A stretch of DNA of 64,000 nucleotides, from positions 496,001-560,000 of the forward strand of contig NZ_CP046564.1 in NCBI RefSeq assembly GCF_009818105.1. The letters are read 5' to 3'. Positions 59,341 through 64,000 of this stretch are shown here, in pieces. A program made the position numbers and the translations under genes. The notes beneath the pieces are model-generated. The model had not been told where the DNA came from. It did not search any database and was given only the letters and a program-made list of their open reading frames with translations. The first letter of the stretch is position 1; every line of letters starts with the position of its first letter. This DNA is from Bacillus sp. N1-1 (GTDB lineage Bacteria; Bacillota; Bacilli; Bacillales; Guptibacillaceae).

Positions 59341-59467
59341 TAAATCTTCATCGTTGATCGAATAAGTATACGATGCAGGTGAGCAGATAATGTGAAAGCG
59401 TACGAACGTGCGCTCGATTAGATATGGTAAAATGAATGGTAGAGAGCATTCGAAAGGGAGATGAGTG

Positions 59468-60709
59468 ATGAAAGAAGTATCCTTTCTGCACTGTGCGGAT
59501 CTACATTTAGATAGACCATTCACTGGTGCGAATCAATTACCAACTTCGATTCATGAGTTTGTTCGAGAAAGTGCTTATCGCTCTTTGCGCGCTATCGTTG
59601 ATCTTGCTATTCAGCAACGGGTAGATTTTGTCCTTTTTGTTGGAGATTTGTTTGATAGTAGCTATCGTAGCATAAAGACACAGATGGTTCTCTTGCAAGA
59701 GTTAAAGAGATTAGATGAGGCGGGAATCTATAGCTATCTATCCCATGGGAATCACGATGCATTGGACGGAGAGTGGGCTGCTTTAACTTGGCCAGAATCA
59801 AGCTACTTTTTCAGTAAGGAAGTGGAAGCTGTTCCATTCAAGCAAGAGGAGAAGACGGTTGCCTGGATTCATGGATTTAGTTATCCAACTCGTCATGTGA
59901 ATGAACGGATGGCAAGTGCTTATCAAAGGGCGGATGAAAATAGTTTCCAAATCGGAATGCTTCACGGAAATTTAGAAGGACAGACGGAGCACTCTGCTTA
60001 TGCTCCGTTTACGTTAAGTGAATTAATGGAAAAGAACTTCGATTATTGGGCGCTTGGTCATATTCATCAACGGACAGAGTTACTAGAAAATCCACCCATC
60101 GTCTATCCCGGAAATATCCAGGGAGCTCATTCAAAAGAACGTGGCGAAAAAGGATGTTATTTTGTAAAATTAAGCGATGCTGGTCCATTAACGGTTTTTC
60201 ATCAAACGTCTGATGTTACATGGCATAGGCCAGTTGTTGATATTGGGAAATGTAACTCCATGGAGCAACTTCTAAACGTTTGTGAAGAAATTTTGAATCA
60301 GGAAAACTTCTCTACAGGCGGGCATTTAATCAATTTTGAATTTATCGGGATAAGTTCATTACATACAGATCTGCTGTATGCTAACCAATTAGATGACCTT
60401 CTCCAAACACTCCAATTAAATCGAGACATGGAAGATAACGGATTTGTGTGGCCCTACAAATTATCTTTGCATTCAATGCCTTCATGGGATAGAGGCAGTT
60501 TAAAAGAGCAGAGTGGCTTTTTACAGGACATTCTCTTTGTTTCAGACCACTATGAGCAAAACGATCTGAAAGAAGCCATTTCCCCTCTCTATAGCCACAG
60601 GCGAGCGAGAAAGGCGCTTCATCCATTAGAAGATGAAAGTCAGTTAATAAAAGAAGCGGAAGAACTTTTGCTCACCTACCTCATTGATTCAAAAGGAGAT
60701 GGCGAGTAA
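59468..60709 (+). CDS. yhaO: SbcD-like DNA exonuclease/metallophosphoesterase YhaO
   Basis: A 413-residue nuclease subunit with a calcineurin-like metallophosphoesterase domain. Metal motifs in order: HCADLHLD (start), VGDLFD (about 59-64), SHGNHD (about 95-100), HGNLEGQTEHS and GHIHQR. It corresponds to Mre11/SbcD and should pair with YhaN. GGGAG lies 7 nt before ATG 59468. Its stop overlaps the yhaN start by 1 bp (TAATG). Confidence 0.92.
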   Translation: MKEVSFLHCADLHLDRPFTGANQLPTSIHEFVRESAYRSLRAIVDLAIQQRVDFVLFVGDLFDSSYRSIKTQMVLLQELKRLDEAGIYSYLSHGNHDALDGEWAALTWPESSYFFSKEVEAVPFKQEEKTVAWIHGFSYPTRHVNERMASAYQRADENSFQIGMLHGNLEGQTEHSAYAPFTLSELMEKNFDYWALGHIHQRTELLENPPIVYPGNIQGAHSKERGEKGCYFVKLSDAGPLTVFHQTSDVTWHRPVVDIGKCNSMEQLLNVCEEILNQENFSTGGHLINFEFIGISSLHTDLLYANQLDDLLQTLQLNRDMEDNGFVWPYKLSLHSMPSWDRGSLKEQSGFLQDILFVSDHYEQNDLKEAISPLYSHRRARKALHPLEDESQLIKEAEELLLTYLIDSKGDGE

Positions 60710-63495
60710 TGAAACTTAATGGCATCGAAATCTATGGTTTCGGAAAATTTGAAAACGATCGAATCGAAGATATTTCAACTGAATTGCAACTTATATTTGG
60801 AGAGAACGAAGCAGGAAAATCAACGCTTATTGCGTTTATCGAATACGTGTTATTTGGCTTTCAGGCTCGTCAAGAAAATAACTATAGTATGAATCAACTC
60901 CCGCGTTTTGGAGGAGTGCTTTTTGTTGAAAATAATGGAGAGACGTTTCGAATTGAAAGAACGAAAGATCGCACGTCTGAACAGGTTGTAATCTACTATT
61001 CGAACGGCTCATTTGGAGATAGAGACGATTTAAAGGCACTATTAAAGGGAATGAATCGAACGAGCTTCAGACAAATTTTCTTTTGTAATTTGACAACGCT
61101 AAATGACTATCAAAACTATGATGAAGAGGGTTGGAATCAAGTATTATATGAAGCCGGTATGAGCGGCGGGGCTTCGTTACTTGCCATTGAAAAGAACTTT
61201 GAAAAGTGGCAAGGTGAAATTTTTAAGCCAGGTGGGAGAAAACCACAACTTAATGAAAAACTGGAAAGCTATGAGTCTTTAAAGAAAAAGACGACCGAAT
61301 GGGAAAAGAAAAACGAGAGCTATAACCATTTGATAGAGAAGGTCGAGAAGTTAGAAACACAAGTGAAGGGCAATGCAGAAAGGTTGCAATTACTTCAATC
61401 TGAGCAGCGAACGCTTGATTATGAGAAACAGATTTTCCCTCTTCTAAAACAGAAACAGAAGCTTCTTCATTTGTTGGATACTCTACCTGAGTTCGATCCT
61501 TTTCCAGAGGAAGGACTTGGGAGGTTCGATAAATGGAAGGAACAGTCGGTTCTTTTATCTGGGGAATTAGAGAGTTTAAAGAAAAGAAAGCAGGGTCTAC
61601 AAGCAGAAATCAATCCTAATCATCTTCTTCCTGATGCGAAAACGTTCTTACAAGAAGTTTCCTCTTTGAATGAAGAAATGATTCTTTATCGAGAAAGAAC
61701 AGAAGAACGAAGAAGACGTAAGCAAGAACTTTTATCACTTGAGAAAACACTTGAATCAGAGTTGCAGGAATTAGGAGAAACTGAAGAAAAAGTAAAATCT
61801 GTGAAGACGTCGTTTTCTGGGCGTGAAAGTTTAAAACAAATCACGGAAGCCTACCAGCAATCAAATCAGAAATACCAATACGTTAATGAGGGATTCCTCA
61901 CAGCTAAAGAAGATCTTGAGAAAGAAGAAAATGAGTATAAACGCATAAAAGAACGCATTGCTTCTGAGAAAAAGCATAAAAAGGGAGAGAGAGAAAGCTT
62001 TTCAACCCAAAAGTGGCCATTTGAGATGATGGCAGTCGCCATCATACTTCTGATTGTGATAGGTTTAGCTGAAAATTGGCTACTTGGTTTCGTGGCGGCG
62101 GCTATTGTTATCGGTGGAGCAATCCTTATGACTTACACAACCAAGGCCTCTAAAGGCGGCTTGCAAGATGAGGCACTGATCCGTGAGAGAGAGTGGACTC
62201 GACAAGCTGAACAAATAAAAGATCAAGTTGATCGCCTTAACCGCGCATACTTGAAGGCTGCAGAAAAAGTGGATCTTTGGGAAGCGGAGAGGTATCAACT
62301 TGATAAGGATTTGGAGGAGTGGCGCGTACGTCATTCGTTTCCAAAAAATTTACCGTCTACATCATTGCTAGACGCATTTGACAGGGTAGTTTCAATCCAG
62401 AAGCTGCAGACGGACCGCCATCAAAAGCAGAAGCAGATAGAGGAGCTTGACTCTCATTTAGCCTTGCTCGAAGATAGAATGAAGCGTTTATGTGACAAAG
62501 TGAATTTACACTATCAAACGCCTGAAAATGCAATTCAACGCGTGCTCCAAAAAGCGGAAGAGCAAAGAGAAAGTTTGAAAAAAGTTGACATGGCGAAAAG
62601 TAAATTAAAATCTCTTGAGGAGCAGTACGATGAGGTTTATGCAAAATTAAAAAGCTGTAATGAGGAAATAAAGGGTCTAATGCTGTTAGCAGAGACAGAA
62701 GGCGAAGAGGCCTATCGAACAAAAGGAAAAGCTCATCAAGAAGCAAAAGAGCTGAACCGCCAGCTTACTACTCTTTCATCTCAGCTCGGTGAGAATGTCT
62801 CTGTAAGGTTTGCAACCGTGGAAGAATTAGAGGATCAACGTCAACAAGTAGAGATGGAAGAAGCGTCTATTCTGGAAAAGCAGCAGACGCTTTACAAGCA
62901 GATAGCTAGTGAGCAAGAAAAAATTCGTCTTTTAACAGAAGATGGCACGTATGATGAGCTGCTTTTGCAACGTCAGCAAAAGGAGGACGAGATTAACGCT
63001 TTTGGTCGAAGATGGGCCGTCATGAAAGTAGCATCTGACCTTCTATCTAAAGCAAAAGCAAGATATCAAGAAGAACGCCTGCCGGCAGTGATGAAGAAAG
63101 CGGAAGAATACTTTAAGACCATTACAGATTATCGTTACACCGCTATTTATCCACCTCTAGAAGGTGAACCTTTTCGAGTTGTTCATAAGAGCGGACGAGC
63201 GTACAAGCCATCTGAATTAAGTAGGGGAACAGCTGAGCAATTATATTTATGTATAAGACTCGCACTTGCTTCTATATCTACAATAGAAATGCCGATTTTT
63301 CTTGATGACATCTTTGTGAATTTTGATGAAAAACGGACGAATCTTGCGAAAGCATTTATTAAGAAGTTTTCTAAAGAACATCAAGTGATTTTATTAACAT
63401 GCCATACAGCTACAACAGTTGGGATAAATGACAAGATGCATGTACTTAAACGTTCATCTGATAGGATAAATAAAAAAGACCATTTAATGAGGTGA
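60709..63495 (+). CDS. yhaN: Rad50/SbcC-like coiled-coil ATPase YhaN with membrane segments
   Basis: A 928-residue SMC-like ATPase. The N-terminal half-ATPase has Walker A GENEAGKST (about 32-40); the C-terminal half has the signature ELSRGTAEQLYL and Walker B PIFLDDIFVNFD. Between lie long coiled coils interrupted near residues 443-475 by two hydrophobic helices (VAIILLIVIGL and WLLGFVAAAIVIGGAILM). These would place the tip of the coiled coil in the membrane, unlike SbcC, which has a zinc hook. It acts with YhaO, from which it is translationally coupled. Confidence 0.92.
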   Translation: MKLNGIEIYGFGKFENDRIEDISTELQLIFGENEAGKSTLIAFIEYVLFGFQARQENNYSMNQLPRFGGVLFVENNGETFRIERTKDRTSEQVVIYYSNGSFGDRDDLKALLKGMNRTSFRQIFFCNLTTLNDYQNYDEEGWNQVLYEAGMSGGASLLAIEKNFEKWQGEIFKPGGRKPQLNEKLESYESLKKKTTEWEKKNESYNHLIEKVEKLETQVKGNAERLQLLQSEQRTLDYEKQIFPLLKQKQKLLHLLDTLPEFDPFPEEGLGRFDKWKEQSVLLSGELESLKKRKQGLQAEINPNHLLPDAKTFLQEVSSLNEEMILYRERTEERRRRKQELLSLEKTLESELQELGETEEKVKSVKTSFSGRESLKQITEAYQQSNQKYQYVNEGFLTAKEDLEKEENEYKRIKERIASEKKHKKGERESFSTQKWPFEMMAVAIILLIVIGLAENWLLGFVAAAIVIGGAILMTYTTKASKGGLQDEALIREREWTRQAEQIKDQVDRLNRAYLKAAEKVDLWEAERYQLDKDLEEWRVRHSFPKNLPSTSLLDAFDRVVSIQKLQTDRHQKQKQIEELDSHLALLEDRMKRLCDKVNLHYQTPENAIQRVLQKAEEQRESLKKVDMAKSKLKSLEEQYDEVYAKLKSCNEEIKGLMLLAETEGEEAYRTKGKAHQEAKELNRQLTTLSSQLGENVSVRFATVEELEDQRQQVEMEEASILEKQQTLYKQIASEQEKIRLLTEDGTYDELLLQRQQKEDEINAFGRRWAVMKVASDLLSKAKARYQEERLPAVMKKAEEYFKTITDYRYTAIYPPLEGEPFRVVHKSGRAYKPSELSRGTAEQLYLCIRLALASISTIEMPIFLDDIFVNFDEKRTNLAKAFIKKFSKEHQVILLTCHTATTVGINDKMHVLKRSSDRINKKDHLMR

Positions 63496-63499
63496 TCTT

Positions 63500-64000
63500 A
63501 TGGAAGAAGTTTATAAAATACACTTAGTTGAAGATGAAGAGAATCTAGTCCAAATATTAAAAACGTATATGGAAAAGGAAGGATTTGTAGTTAAAACTTT
63601 TTTGAGTGGTGAAGAAGCGCTCGAAAGCATTCACGAATCCTGTCATCTTTGGATATTGGATATCATGCTTCCTGGAATTGATGGATATGAACTGTTAAAG
63701 AAAATTAAGGCAGAGGACGATGTGCCGGTTATCTTCATCTCAGCGAGGGATGAAGATCTTGATCGCATCGTTGGTCTTGAGTTAGGAAGTGATGATTATA
63801 TTGCAAAGCCATTCATGCCGAGAGAACTAATCATTCGCGCCAAAAAGCTATTAAAGCGAGTGTATCAGCAATCATCCCAAAAACGATTTGAAATTGTAGA
63901 ATATGAAATTGACCCTGTTTCAAGAAAAGTACTTGATCGAGGGGAGCCTGTTGAATTAACGACGAAAGAAATGGATTTAATTCTTTACTTAGTTGATCAT
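63500..64000 (+). CDS. cssR: OmpR-family response regulator CssR (3' truncated)
   Basis: The first 167 codons of a response regulator; the frame runs off the window. The receiver domain has the acidic pocket (VEDEEN), phospho-acceptor Asp54 (WILDIMLPG) and Lys in YIAKPF, followed by the start of a winged-helix output domain (VELTTKEMDLIL). HLWILDIMLP and PVIFISARDEDLDRIVGLEL strongly resemble B. subtilis CssR, which responds to secretion stress. AGGTG precedes ATG 63500. Its partner kinase gene would lie beyond the window. Confidence 0.88.
   Translation, partial: MEEVYKIHLVEDEENLVQILKTYMEKEGFVVKTFLSGEEALESIHESCHLWILDIMLPGIDGYELLKKIKAEDDVPVIFISARDEDLDRIVGLELGSDDYIAKPFMPRELIIRAKKLLKRVYQQSSQKRFEIVEYEIDPVSRKVLDRGEPVELTTKEMDLILYLVDH

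Overview
The window is chromosomal DNA of a low-GC, endospore-forming Bacillaceae. The evidence is a Bacillus-type rrn operon with a 16-tRNA cluster, strong Shine-Dalgarno sites, sporulation genes (prkA, yhbH, spoVR, an alpha/beta SASP, YheC/D coat-associated proteins) and gene neighbourhoods that recall B. subtilis (bcp-perR-ygzB-ygxA-rrn-trn, queG-yhbB-trmL-prkA-yhbH, yhcV/yhcX, pgcA, yheA-E, yhaNOPQX). The synteny is recalled, not computed. The proteins are too diverged for B. subtilis itself; I cannot name the species. I see no prophage, complete insertion sequence, CRISPR array or plasmid functions.

Region by region: 1-1630, a DUF4397 surface protein with an LPXTG-like sorting signal, a lipoprotein-type sortase and a small K+ channel. 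1684-5935, peroxide defence (bcp, perR), a hydroxyacid dehydrogenase, cobalamin adenosyltransferase, ygzB and ygxA. 5971-12927, two rrn promoters, 16S-23S-5S and 16 tRNAs ending at a strong terminator. The tRNA cluster holds a 29-bp repeat of the 5' end of initiator tRNA and a likely internal promoter. 13031-25627, redox, DNA-repair and tRNA-modification genes, a frameshifted yetF-like gene, a candidate sRNA, an array of 117-bp hairpin repeats, two small genes, prkA and a signal peptidase. 25916-36266, yhbH, a ComEC-like hydrolase, yhcV/yhcX-like genes, pgcA, a CstR-like sensor, a membrane thioredoxin, an EamA transporter behind an attenuator leader, and an MscS-type channel. 36307-46361, a BASS transporter, spoVR, a Ktr-type K+ channel, an SASP gene, an amino-acid ABC permease plus binding protein without ATPase, msmX and a PucR-type regulator. 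46475-53684, yheE, four tandem ATP-grasp YheC/D paralogues, yheB and yheA. 53838-64000, yhaX, dhaS, a YhaQP-type ABC exporter, the yhaO-yhaN nuclease pair and the start of cssR.

Most transcription units are short and end in clear intrinsic terminators, several of which serve convergent genes. The points most worth following are the mutually exclusive hairpins before the EamA transporter (34006-34149), the covarying hairpin repeats (21608-22016, with a truncated copy at 41880-41941), the candidate sRNA (14858-14981), the four-gene YheC/D expansion and the sortase/substrate pair.
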